DNA from: Cyanobacteria bacterium FACHB-502
GTDB taxonomy: Bacteria; Cyanobacteriota; Cyanobacteriia; Elainellales; Elainellaceae
Reading direction: 5' to 3'
Assembly (NCBI GenBank): GCA_014695325.1
Contig: JACJNZ010000029.1
Location: 372,001 to 436,000 of the forward strand
DNA: 64,000 nucleotides
The position numbers and the translations under genes are program-made. Every line of letters starts with the position of its first letter. Positions within the stretch are counted from its first letter, which is position 1. The notes beneath the pieces are model-generated. The model saw nothing but the letters and a program-made list of their open reading frames with translations, searched no databases and was not told where the DNA came from. Below are positions 1 through 7,983 of this stretch, piece after piece.

Positions 1-52
1 AGCCGTTATTTAATGCCCATATTTAGTACACAGGCAATAGAGTTTGCTTCTC

Positions 53-1165
53 TTACCGCAGAAACGCCATTTGTTGACTCGGCGGCTCGTAGCCCAGATG
101 CTTCCAGGCCGCAGGGGTAGCAATTCGTCCGCGTGAGGTGCGCTGAAGGTAGCCGATTTGCAGCAGGTAGGGTTCGTAAACTTCTTCGATCGTCTGAGCG
201 TCCTCTCCTGTCGCAGCAGCCAGCGTTTCCAGGCCCACCGGACGACCCGCAAAATTTTCGATCATCACGGTCAGCAGACGGCGATCGGTCAGGTCTAATC
301 CGCAGGGATCGACCTTGAATAGTTCCAGCGCATCGGCGGCAAGGGGTTGATCGATCGTGGCTCCTTTGGCTCTGACTTCCACAAAATCTCGCACGCGGCG
401 CAGTAACCGATTGGCGATTCGGGGTGTGCCTCTGGCGCGGCGGGCAATTTCGCTGGCTCCCGCTTCAGTGGTGGGAGTGTTGAGAAGCTGGGCGGTTCGC
501 AAAACAATTTGCGTCAGTTCGTCTAGCTCGTAAAACTGGAGCCGCTGGATAATGCCGAAGCGATCGCGTAGTGGCGAGGAAAGTGCCCCCACCCTGGTCG
601 TTGCTCCGATTAGCGTAAACCGATGCAGCGGAATGCTTCGCATCCGGGCACTTTGTCCTTTGCCGACGGTGATATCTAGTCGGAAGTCTTCCATTGCCGG
701 ATAGAGAATTTCTTCGGTGACTCTGGGCAATCGGTGAATTTCGTCGATAAACAACACGTCGCCCGGTTTCAGCGTCACCAGTAGCCCAGCGATATCACGT
801 GGACGTTCCAAAGCCGGAGCGGTAGTAATTTTGCACTCCACACCCATTTCTGCCGCCAGAATCAGCGACATTGTAGTTTTGCCCAATCCGGGCGGACCGT
901 AAAGCAGCAGATGATCCAGTGCCTCTTGCCGTGCCTGAGCCGCTTTAATCGCAATCTCCAGCACTTCCTTCAGTGCCTTTTGTCCCACGTATTCTTTGAG
1001 CTTTTGGGGACGCAGGGTTTCTTCTTGCCGACCCGCTTCTTCTAGGCTGGCACTGGGCTGAAGCAGGTCATCCGGGGCAGCGACGACTCTGCCTCGGGTT
1101 TTGCCATTCGAGCCACCCGGCTTTGGGCTGTCTGGTGAAGGTTGCTTAGAGGAAATAATTGCCAT
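53..1165 (-). CDS. ruvB: Holliday junction branch migration DNA helicase RuvB
   Basis: RuvB is the hexameric AAA+ motor that, with RuvA, drives branch migration of Holliday junctions in recombination and fork repair. Visible in the 370-residue product: Walker A GPPGLGKT at residues 90-97, Walker B LFIDEIH around 138-144, the sensor motif LIGATTR with the arginine motif SPLRDRFG, and a C-terminal winged helix containing [16 protein letters not shown]. The N-terminus carries about 45 extra polar residues before the conserved [12 protein letters not shown], usual in cyanobacterial RuvB as far as I recall. ATG at 1165 is the start. The gene stands alone with no ruvA or ruvC nearby, typical for cyanobacteria. 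Family assignment is essentially certain. Confidence 0.97.
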   Translation of the reverse strand: MAIISSKQPSPDSPKPGGSNGKTRGRVVAAPDDLLQPSASLEEAGRQEETLRPQKLKEYVGQKALKEVLEIAIKAAQARQEALDHLLLYGPPGLGKTTMSLILAAEMGVECKITTAPALERPRDIAGLLVTLKPGDVLFIDEIHRLPRVTEEILYPAMEDFRLDITVGKGQSARMRSIPLHRFTLIGATTRVGALSSPLRDRFGIIQRLQFYELDELTQIVLRTAQLLNTPTTEAGASEIARRARGTPRIANRLLRRVRDFVEVRAKGATIDQPLAADALELFKVDPCGLDLTDRRLLTVMIENFAGRPVGLETLAAATGEDAQTIEEVYEPYLLQIGYLQRTSRGRIATPAAWKHLGYEPPSQQMAFLR

Positions 1166-1357
1166 AGGGCGAACTGCTGCTATCCGAGGGACACGCTGGA
1201 TTTAGTACATCTGGACTATTCCAGGCTTGACTGAATTCTATAGCGTTTTTAACAAAGTGAGAGAGGCTTTTCGCTAAATCTGCGGCATACCAATGTCTGC
1301 GGCATACAATGAAAGCTCCTGAGTGAGAAAGTTCCCGACTGATGAGGAAGCAACCCT

Positions 1358-1882
1358 ATGCTAGCCGTTCCTGCCAATATTTCCTTTCAGCAAGCGATCG
1401 AGCTAACTCAAGCTTTAGTGTCTCGCATGGAACAGGGTACACTATCTGACGCTGAAATTGCACAGACAATTGCGGCTTTGGTTCAGACGGTAGACGGCGC
1501 ACGCGGCTTTTTTGTGGGGTATCTGACGGACGATCGCTCCCTTGCCGACCATCCAACCGAAGCAGTAATCAGTGCCCTGCGAACGTCACCTGAAGTCGCT
1601 GCTGATTTGCTGGTGAAAAACCTGGCAATGTCCACCGCGGTGGCAATCACTCACCGTCGTAATGACAATTTAGATATGGCGCAGGGATCGGACCGGGTTC
1701 GATCGCGTACAACCGCCTTAATTCAAAAGCTTCAGCTTCCTGAAATTGAGCAAAAGGCGAAACAGCTCCGGGCAGCTACGGAAACGGGCGGCGGGGAGTA
1801 TGAGGATTTTTTGAATCGATGGAAGTATGACGCAGAGCAGCGGTTGGCGATTCGGGAGGCGATCGAGCAGGTGTCGGAGTAG
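1358..1882 (+). CDS. Conserved cyanobacterial hypothetical protein, soluble
   Basis: A 174-residue soluble protein of unknown function. It begins ATG after GAGGAAG about 7 nt upstream, a good ribosome site that fixes the start. It is largely helical by composition (repeated Ala/Glu/Gln stretches), with the segment GARGFFVGYLTDDRSLADHP in the middle and a charged, possibly coiled C-terminal third (residues 120-174). There are no transmembrane segments, signal peptide or cysteine pairs. It resembles short conserved proteins I have seen annotated as hypothetical in cyanobacteria, but I do not recognise a domain name. It is transcribed divergently from ruvB across about 190 bp, so the two promoters must lie there. 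Confidence 0.75.
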   Translation: MLAVPANISFQQAIELTQALVSRMEQGTLSDAEIAQTIAALVQTVDGARGFFVGYLTDDRSLADHPTEAVISALRTSPEVAADLLVKNLAMSTAVAITHRRNDNLDMAQGSDRVRSRTTALIQKLQLPEIEQKAKQLRAATETGGGEYEDFLNRWKYDAEQRLAIREAIEQVSE

Positions 1883-1984
1883 ATGGGTGAATGGCTGGAT
1901 GAGCGAGGAGATGAGGGGACAGGGTGTGGGGTGCGGCTTTAAACGACCTTTGTTAGATCGGCGGGTTAGGTCGGGGAGCAGAGA

Positions 1985-2437
1985 ATGGACTGGACGCAGG
2001 GATTGGGGAATCGGGCAGTTGAAGGGTTTTGGCGATCGCTGATTGCGCCGATTCAGGAATGGCTCGATCAGTATCCGTGGCTAGAATGGCTGTTGCAGCA
2101 TCCGTTGTGGCTAGTGGGGCTGTTTGTGCTGGTCGTTTTTTTGTTTGCCGGGCTGCTTCAGGCGATCGGGCGGCTGACGGAGAACATTTGGCTGACGCTG
2201 CTGGGGCTGCCATTTCGCTTGATAGGCTGGGTGGTCGTGGGGTTGGTTTGGCTGGTGCGGTTTGTCTTTGGCAAGCGTCCGTCGGAAGTGAAACCAATCT
2301 CAGAAGTGGAGTTAGCTGAAGTGAAGCCCGAAAATCGGCTGCAAGAATTGCTCGCTCGGCTAGATGCGATTCGCTCTGAAGAGGAAGCTTTGCTGCGGGA
2401 AGTAAAAGAGATTTTAGCGGCGAAGGAGGACAAGTAG
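1985..2437 (+). CDS. Small membrane protein, two transmembrane segments
   Basis: A 150-residue protein with GGGGAG just upstream of its ATG. Residues 1-40 are rich in Trp and may lie along the membrane; hydrophobic segments follow at about 41-62 and 68-96, then a basic GKRPSE and a charged C-terminal tail (about 100-150, many Glu/Lys/Arg with leucine spacing) that should form a cytoplasmic coiled coil. By the positive-inside rule (RFVFGKRPSE after the second segment) the tail faces the cytoplasm. No enzymatic motif is seen. It is convergent with the O-antigen ligase-like gene, 10 bp away. Function unknown. Confidence 0.7.
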   Translation: MDWTQGLGNRAVEGFWRSLIAPIQEWLDQYPWLEWLLQHPLWLVGLFVLVVFLFAGLLQAIGRLTENIWLTLLGLPFRLIGWVVVGLVWLVRFVFGKRPSEVKPISEVELAEVKPENRLQELLARLDAIRSEEEALLREVKEILAAKEDK

Positions 2438-2447
2438 GGGCACTCGA

Positions 2448-3788
2448 TCAGGATTGGGATGCAGGATTGCTTTTGGGGATAAGCGTGTAAAGCCCGCCCA
2501 GGGCCAGCCAGTTGAGCAAGTTTACGCGGATGTCGTGATAGGTGACATCAAACAGGGCAAAGGCACTGAAGGCGAGCACTGCCAGTAGATAGCCTGTGAG
2601 CAAGGCTTGACGGTTCGATCGAATCAGGTTTGGATCTTTTGCCGCGTCTGAGAAGATTGCCCGTCCTGCCCGAAAGCATAGCCAGCCAATAAACAGGGTG
2701 AATCCGATCGCCAGGGGAAACCCCGCTTCACTCGTCAGCAACAGCCAGAAATTGTGAGGATGAGTTGCATCGGCGCATTCGACCGGAATCACACGATAAA
2801 CGCGACGCTGAGCCACGCATTCAGGGAACTGAGCCAGCAGGCGATCGACATACAAAAACTTAAAGTTGCCCAGCCCCCAGCCGAGCCAGGAGCGATCGTG
2901 AATCAGTCCGCCTGCGATTTGCCAAATCCGTAAGCGGGAGTCATCGAGCCAGGTCAGGGAAAGCGATCGTCCGCCAATGCCAAAGCCGATCGCGCCTGCC
3001 ATGATTCCGGTGAGGCTAATCAGTCCAGCCATCAGGACAATTCGATTCGATCGATTCAGAATGCTATAGACCAGAATTAGCAGAATGGCGATTAGCAGAC
3101 CGTTGCGAGAACCCGAACTGAAGATGCCGAGCAGCGTGGAGTAAGTGCCGACATACAGCAGCCGTTGGCGGAGGGACGGCAATCGAGGCGGCGCAGTTTC
3201 TCCTGGAGAGCTATCAGGTTTGAATGACTGGCGAACGCTTTGGTAATACAACACCCCCAGCCCCAACGCTAGAATCACGACCAGATAAACCGCCAACGAA
3301 TTCGGGTGATTAAACATCAGCATTGCCCGACCTGCATGAGGCGCAGAGCGTATCCAACGCACAAAGGGAATTCGACGCAGCGATCGGGGTAATCCGTCTG
3401 CCTTGAGAACCGCCTCGACACCGGCATAAAGATTAATCGGAATCGTGGCAATGACCCAATCTGTCGTTAGGAGTGCTAACCGCTCTGCGTTCTTAAAAAA
3501 GTGGGGCAAGACGGCAAACAGCAGAAAAAAGGGCAGAAAGTGAATGAGCTGGAGGAAGGCTTCGCCGCGATCGTAGGCAAGCAAAGAACTGAGCATCAGC
3601 AGCCCACTCAAAATTAGTAAACTGTTGCGCGTTGGACGATCGATGGCTGATTTACCGTGAGTCAGCGCGTAGCCCATTGAGGCAGCAATGCCCGCCATGC
3701 TGATCACATACAGGTATAGAAAACCAGCCAGCGACCCGCGAAAAATGCGATCGAACAAACGGTTCTGCGAGGAAGGCGTTTCGGTCAT
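2448..3788 (-). CDS. O-antigen ligase / polysaccharide polymerase family membrane protein
   Basis: A 446-residue polytopic inner-membrane protein of the Wzy/WaaL (O-antigen ligase, Wzy_C) family, which joins lipid-linked sugar repeats into polymer or transfers glycans to an acceptor at the periplasmic face. About ten hydrophobic helices are visible. The diagnostic stretch FSSGSRNGLLIAILLILVY lies near residues 223-242, and a large loop follows with WLGWGLGNFKFLY and CADATHPHNFWLLLTSEAG, matching the conserved histidine loop of the family. It is the last gene of the minus-strand block 7360-2448, only 9 bp after the sugar transferase gene, so co-transcription is likely. Polymerase and ligase cannot be told apart from sequence alone. 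Confidence 0.85.
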   Translation of the reverse strand: MTETPSSQNRLFDRIFRGSLAGFLYLYVISMAGIAASMGYALTHGKSAIDRPTRNSLLILSGLLMLSSLLAYDRGEAFLQLIHFLPFFLLFAVLPHFFKNAERLALLTTDWVIATIPINLYAGVEAVLKADGLPRSLRRIPFVRWIRSAPHAGRAMLMFNHPNSLAVYLVVILALGLGVLYYQSVRQSFKPDSSPGETAPPRLPSLRQRLLYVGTYSTLLGIFSSGSRNGLLIAILLILVYSILNRSNRIVLMAGLISLTGIMAGAIGFGIGGRSLSLTWLDDSRLRIWQIAGGLIHDRSWLGWGLGNFKFLYVDRLLAQFPECVAQRRVYRVIPVECADATHPHNFWLLLTSEAGFPLAIGFTLFIGWLCFRAGRAIFSDAAKDPNLIRSNRQALLTGYLLAVLAFSAFALFDVTYHDIRVNLLNWLALGGLYTLIPKSNPASQS

Positions 3789-3797
3789 TCGTTCAGT

Positions 3798-5240
3798 CTA
3801 GTAGGCTCCTTCCCCAGTCACCACGACCCAGATCGTCCGCGCCAGAATGTAGACATCGAGCCAGACCGACCAGTTTCGCACGTAGTAGGCATCAAGGCTG
3901 ACCCGCTCTTCGTAAGTAATGTTATTGCGTCCCGATACTTGCCAGAGTCCGGTGAGCCCGGGGACGACTTTGGTATAAAGAGAGAATTTGTCTTTATAGC
4001 GTGGAATTTCTTCTTCAACGATCGGGCGAGGTCCAACCAAGCTCATTTCGCCTCGCAGGATATTCCAGAGTTGGGGCAGTTCGTCCAGGCTCGTGCGGCG
4101 CAAAAACCGTCCCACCCGAGTGACACGCGGGTCATAGCGCAATTTCTGATCGCGCTGCCATGCCTCGTTCATTTCAGGATGGGCTTCCAGGTAGTCCTTT
4201 AAAACCCGATCGGCGTTCTGAACCATTGTGCGAAACTTCCAGGCTTTGAACTCCTCTCCACGCTGACCGAGACGAGTCTGCCCATAAAAGATGGGTCCCG
4301 GTGAGTCGAGCTTGATCAACAGCGCAATGATCACAATCATCGGCAGCAGAATAAACCCGCCTAGCAGTGTGGCAATCAGATCGATCAAAAACTTGGCAAA
4401 TCTGGGTCCGGGCAACAACAATCGCTGCCGCACTTCCAGCCCCAAAACGCCGCCCATGTCTTTTGCCGAAACCCACAGACTTGCAAACTCAAACAGGTCA
4501 GGAATAATCAGCAAATGGGCAAAGCCGCTGCCGTATTGCTCAATCACATATAGCAGCCGATGTCGTGCCACTCCAGGCATCGCCACGATCGCATAAGGAA
4601 TATGTCGTTTGCGTGCCAGCTTAGGAGCCAGTGCCATTCCACCAATTACCGGAACGCCGTGCAGCAAACCATGCTTTTGCGGGTCGTCGTCCAGCACCAG
4701 GACAGGCTTCAGACCGATTCCGGGACGACGCTTCAGCGTCCGAATCACCATTTCCCCGGTTTTGCCTGCCCCCAGCACCACGACCGGATAGCCCCACCAA
4801 GGCTGTGGCGCAAAGATCGATCGCACCAGGCCGCGACACAGGGGAACCAGCACCAGCGAAAACATCCAGCCCAGCACAAACACGCCCCGGTCATATACTT
4901 CGCCTTCGCGCTGCATAAACAGGGTGGCTGCCAATGCCAGATAAATTAGCGTGGTAGACAGACTGAGCCAGCGCATTTCATCCACTGGGCTGATCGCAAC
5001 CGCCGGATACAAGCCGATCGTTGCATAAGCCAGCACAAATAGCCCCAGCGTCGGAAAGAGCTGCCAGTAGAGGGTAGGCTGCAACTGTCCTTCTAGAAAT
5101 AAATGCAGGTAGACGCTCAGTATTGCTGCAAAGCAGAGTGCCAGCACGTCTGAGGCAATCATCAGCGCAAACGTGGGTAACGATCGCGTCGAGAGCGATA
5201 GCGTCACTAAGGCAGGTCGTAACGTTCGGTTTAACTGCAT
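3798..5240 (-). CDS. Polyprenyl glycosylphosphotransferase (WbaP/CpsE-type priming sugar transferase)
   Basis: Starts exopolysaccharide repeat-unit synthesis by moving a sugar-1-phosphate from a nucleotide sugar onto undecaprenyl phosphate. The 480-residue product has four or five N-terminal transmembrane helices (residues about 15-145), a nucleotide-binding-like middle domain ([17 protein letters not shown] at about 153-169), a further hydrophobic helix near 285-310, and the C-terminal bacterial sugar transferase domain with [55 protein letters not shown] and [13 protein letters not shown]. These are the family's hallmark motifs, including the Asp-Glu pair in SLDELPQ. It lies between the GT4 gene (24 bp upstream) and the ligase-like gene (9 bp downstream). 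The exact sugar is not predictable. Confidence 0.95.
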   Translation of the reverse strand: MQLNRTLRPALVTLSLSTRSLPTFALMIASDVLALCFAAILSVYLHLFLEGQLQPTLYWQLFPTLGLFVLAYATIGLYPAVAISPVDEMRWLSLSTTLIYLALAATLFMQREGEVYDRGVFVLGWMFSLVLVPLCRGLVRSIFAPQPWWGYPVVVLGAGKTGEMVIRTLKRRPGIGLKPVLVLDDDPQKHGLLHGVPVIGGMALAPKLARKRHIPYAIVAMPGVARHRLLYVIEQYGSGFAHLLIIPDLFEFASLWVSAKDMGGVLGLEVRQRLLLPGPRFAKFLIDLIATLLGGFILLPMIVIIALLIKLDSPGPIFYGQTRLGQRGEEFKAWKFRTMVQNADRVLKDYLEAHPEMNEAWQRDQKLRYDPRVTRVGRFLRRTSLDELPQLWNILRGEMSLVGPRPIVEEEIPRYKDKFSLYTKVVPGLTGLWQVSGRNNITYEERVSLDAYYVRNWSVWLDVYILARTIWVVVTGEGAY

Positions 5241-5264
5241 TGCAATCGATTACTCCTCACGTCA

Positions 5265-6398
5265 CTACTCTAGGGCATCTCCTGCTGAATCTTGCTGAAA
5301 ATCTGACCATTTTTGCGCTACATACTCAGAAAATGCCTGACGAAAGCGATCGGTTGAGAAACGATCGGCATTTTGCTGTAAATCAGCAATCTCAAACGCA
5401 AATTTGCCCGATTCAAACAGACGCACGGCTGTCATTAAGCTTTCGACCGTTTGTTCAGCAAACAAAATCCCGGTTTTGCCTGGAATCACCGTTTCGACCG
5501 CTCCCCCTTTACCGTAGGCGATCACGGGTGCGCCTGCCGCCTGTGCCTCAACCAGCGAAATGCCAAAATCTTCTGCCGCCGCATAAACAAACGCCCTGCA
5601 TCGTTGCATATAGTGGACGATCGCTTCCTCCGATTGGTGTCCTAAAATTTCAACATTTCTGCCTGCGATCGCCCGGAGCTGTTTTTCGCCCGCTCCGCCC
5701 CCGATGACCACAAGCGGCAAGCCCAGACGGGTAAACGCCTCCACAATTACATCCACTCGCTTGTAGGGCACAAACCGGGACAAGGTGAAGTAAAAATCTT
5801 CTCTTTGGGACGGGGCACGAAATCGATCGATCGCGACGGGCGGATAAATCACGTCTGCCTGCCGCCGATAGGTTTTCCGGATCCGCTGCGCCACATAGCG
5901 CGAATTGGCAATAAAGTGATCGACCCGGTTAGCAGTCGCCAGATCCCACAGTCTGAGATAATGCAGCGTCAGGTTAGCAACTCCCGCCTTGACTCCCCTT
6001 TTCAGGTTTGCGCCTTGAAGATACTGCTGCTGCAAATCCCAGGCATAGCGGACGGGCGTATGCACATAAGACAAATGAAGCTGATCGGGGCGCGTTAAAA
6101 CGCCTTTCGCCACTGCATGATTGCTAGAAAAAATTAAATCGTAATTGGATAAATCAAACTGCTCGATCGCCAGAGGCATCAGGGGTAAATATTGCCGGAA
6201 GTGAGGATTGGCAAACGGAAGACGCTGGATAAACGAGGTCTTAACCGACTTGTTGCGAATAAAATACCGCAAATCTTCCGGCAGAAATTCGACCAGGCTA
6301 AATAAATCTGCCTCTGGATAGAGACTCAAAATCTGCTCGACGACTCGCTCCGATCCAGCGTGAGTCACTAGCCATTCATGCACGATCGCAACTTTCAC
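5265..6398 (-). CDS. Glycosyltransferase family 4
   Basis: A 377-residue GT-B fold glycosyltransferase that adds a sugar to the growing lipid-linked repeat. The start is taken as GTG at 6398: GGGAGG lies 6 bases upstream and the protein then begins VKVAIVHEWLVTHAGSE, the normal GT4 beginning. The longer frame up to 6566 would add 56 residues without homologous character and overlap the next gene. N-terminal acceptor domain: SYVHTPVRYAWD and the ANRVDHFIANS linker. C-terminal donor domain: SRFVPYKRVD and the E-x7-E motif EDFGISLVE followed by GAPVIAYGKGGAVETV. Part of the polysaccharide block; retaining mechanism expected from the family. Confidence 0.92.
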   Translation of the reverse strand: MKVAIVHEWLVTHAGSERVVEQILSLYPEADLFSLVEFLPEDLRYFIRNKSVKTSFIQRLPFANPHFRQYLPLMPLAIEQFDLSNYDLIFSSNHAVAKGVLTRPDQLHLSYVHTPVRYAWDLQQQYLQGANLKRGVKAGVANLTLHYLRLWDLATANRVDHFIANSRYVAQRIRKTYRRQADVIYPPVAIDRFRAPSQREDFYFTLSRFVPYKRVDVIVEAFTRLGLPLVVIGGGAGEKQLRAIAGRNVEILGHQSEEAIVHYMQRCRAFVYAAAEDFGISLVEAQAAGAPVIAYGKGGAVETVIPGKTGILFAEQTVESLMTAVRLFESGKFAFEIADLQQNADRFSTDRFRQAFSEYVAQKWSDFQQDSAGDALE

Positions 6399-6481
6399 TG
6401 CTGCCTCCCACCCCGACGCTCTGTTTAAAAATTGTCCCAGGTTGAAGGAGGTTTCAACAAGTTTTGTTGCTTTTCGATCGA

Positions 6482-7360
6482 TTACTGCATGCCCTGACGG
6501 CTGACGCTGGCTGCCTGCTGCTGATTGGCATACATTGCCCGAATTACAAGAGCCGGATCGACCCAATTGCTATCGTATTTCAAGCCCCAGTGCAGATGCG
6601 GCCCAGTGGTGCGTCCGGTCATGCCGACTCGTCCGATTCGGTCTCCTGCGCCGATGGTTTGACCCAGCTTGATTTGTAGTCCACCTTCGCGATCGAGCAA
6701 GTAGCGTCCGCTGCCGTCTTCTTCGACGTGACCTTGCATGTGACAGTAAATGTGCGTCCAGGGTCCAGATTCCACCACCACCGAACTGCCACAGTTGGTA
6801 TTGTCGGTGACTTCAACCACTTTGCCCGCCCACCAATTGCGAATATAGCTGCCTTCGGGAGCTGCCAGATCTAGCCCGTAGTGAAACTCCTGGCTGTAGC
6901 CACCCGTTGCAGACTGCCGATAGCCAAAAGGCGACGTATAAGCCTGGAAATTTTCGACCGGAAACGATGCGCCGTACCAGTTGCCCGTGGCGATCTGCTG
7001 CGGATTGACCTGAGCGACCTGCTGCGGTTCCCTAGCCGAGTTCAGGGCGATCACCCCTTTGGAGGACTGCGAAGCCGACTGCGATTGCGATCGGGACTGT
7101 GGCTGGGGTGATTGCGACTGCGATTGCGCGACTGTTGAACCCGAAGCAGGTCGCACCTCAAAATTTAGGGCAGTTTCCTGCGAGGGAGGAGCCGGAATTT
7201 GAATGGCAGGGGTGCGATTGTCTAAAGCAACATTCGGCTGATTGCTCAAGTCCCAAGCGTTGACCATTTTTTCGCCAAACTGGAGGGCGATCAGGGTACA
7301 GAGGCTAATTCCTGCCAGCAGAAAGAACCTGGCATAGCGTTTAACTGTTTTCTGCGTCAT
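6482..7360 (-). CDS. M23 family peptidoglycan metallopeptidase
   Basis: A 292-residue exported or membrane-anchored zinc peptidase of the LytM/M23 type, which cuts peptide bridges in peptidoglycan or activates amidases. Seen: an N-terminal hydrophobic segment (about residues 10-30) after a basic start, a long Ser/Gln-rich linker (about 70-105), then the M23 domain with the zinc motif HYGLD and the HLHWG motif; the GQTIGAGDRIGRVGMTGRTTG stretch leads into the latter. All zinc ligands look intact. It is the promoter-proximal gene of the minus-strand polysaccharide block, 83 bp before the GT4 gene. Its start codon lies in a perfect 13-bp tandem duplication (7348-7373), giving a second, out-of-frame ATG upstream. 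Confidence 0.93.
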   Translation of the reverse strand: MTQKTVKRYARFFLLAGISLCTLIALQFGEKMVNAWDLSNQPNVALDNRTPAIQIPAPPSQETALNFEVRPASGSTVAQSQSQSPQPQSRSQSQSASQSSKGVIALNSAREPQQVAQVNPQQIATGNWYGASFPVENFQAYTSPFGYRQSATGGYSQEFHYGLDLAAPEGSYIRNWWAGKVVEVTDNTNCGSSVVVESGPWTHIYCHMQGHVEEDGSGRYLLDREGGLQIKLGQTIGAGDRIGRVGMTGRTTGPHLHWGLKYDSNWVDPALVIRAMYANQQQAASVSRQGMQ

Positions 7361-7373
7361 TTTTCTGCGTCAT
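7348..7373. repeat. Perfect 13-bp tandem duplication over the M23 start codon
   Basis: The 13-mer TTTTCTGCGTCAT occurs twice head to tail (7348-7360 and 7361-7373). On the minus strand each copy holds an ATG followed by ACG CAG AAA. The upstream copy therefore opens a 10-codon reading frame that runs over the true start and stops at a TAA just inside the peptidase gene. Confidence 0.95.
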
Positions 7374-7983
7374 CAACTTTCTGCAATCTGGTCTGCAATC
7401 TGGATCTGCAAGGGCTTCCGGCACAGGGGGCTGGAATGGGTCAAAAATTCACGCACAAGGAAAAAGTTTCGATCGATCGCCTTTCAGCACATTCAGGCGG
7501 AAACGACTGCGATCGGTAAAATCCGAAGCGTCAACACAGTACCTTAGCAAAAATTGATTTCCGATGACACTAAAAGCTTAATCAGCCCCTAAAACTTTAA
7601 AGGCAGAAATCAAAGCAGAAATCAACTTAAGTGCTAGATGTGAGCATTGGCTCCGGTAAACAACGCTAGACTTGACTGGCTTTTACAAAGAATAGACAGA
7701 TTTTGACAAATTTTCCAGAGGTTGAGCAAGGTTGAAGCCGGTTGATTATTGCGACTGCCGTAACCCGATCGCTCGAATCACTCCGGTCGCAAATAAAGTC
7801 TTAGTGAACTCAGGGGATCTTCGGTTGACTGTCATCCAACAAAGAGGATTAATCAGTATGGATACGAACAGTTACTTAAAGCAAAAGAAAAGTAAAATTT
7901 TCCTTAAGTAGTTTTACAAGTAATTCTAGCTTTACAAGTAATTTGACGTTTTGCCTTTTCCCGCACCGCTGTGGTGATTAATA
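7374..7983. other. Divergent intergenic region, about 610 bp
   Basis: Lies between the divergent M23 and cyclase genes and must hold promoters for both. It is AT-rich toward the cyclase. Seen: the inverted pair TACTTAA ... TTAAGTA around 7872-7911, a direct repeat TTTACAAGTAATT around 7911-7942, and a purine-rich GTGGTGA about 10 bases before the cyclase ATG as ribosome site. I find no convincing CRP-type (TGTGA-N6-TCACA) or NtcA-type (GTA-N8-TAC) site and no gene. Confidence 0.6.
7380..7403. repeat. Perfect 12-bp tandem duplication
   Basis: TCTGCAATCTGG is repeated twice head to tail, immediately upstream of the M23 gene, with a partial third copy (ATCTGCAAGG) following. It lies in the leader or promoter of the polysaccharide block. 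Confidence 0.9.

Noticed and set aside
5123-5707. Plus-strand open frame of 194 codons
   Set aside because: Antisense to the sugar transferase and GT4 genes; no ribosome site and no family character.
7374-7983. CRP- or NtcA-type operator before the cyclase gene
   Set aside because: Only half-sites such as TGTGAG were found; no correctly spaced second half.
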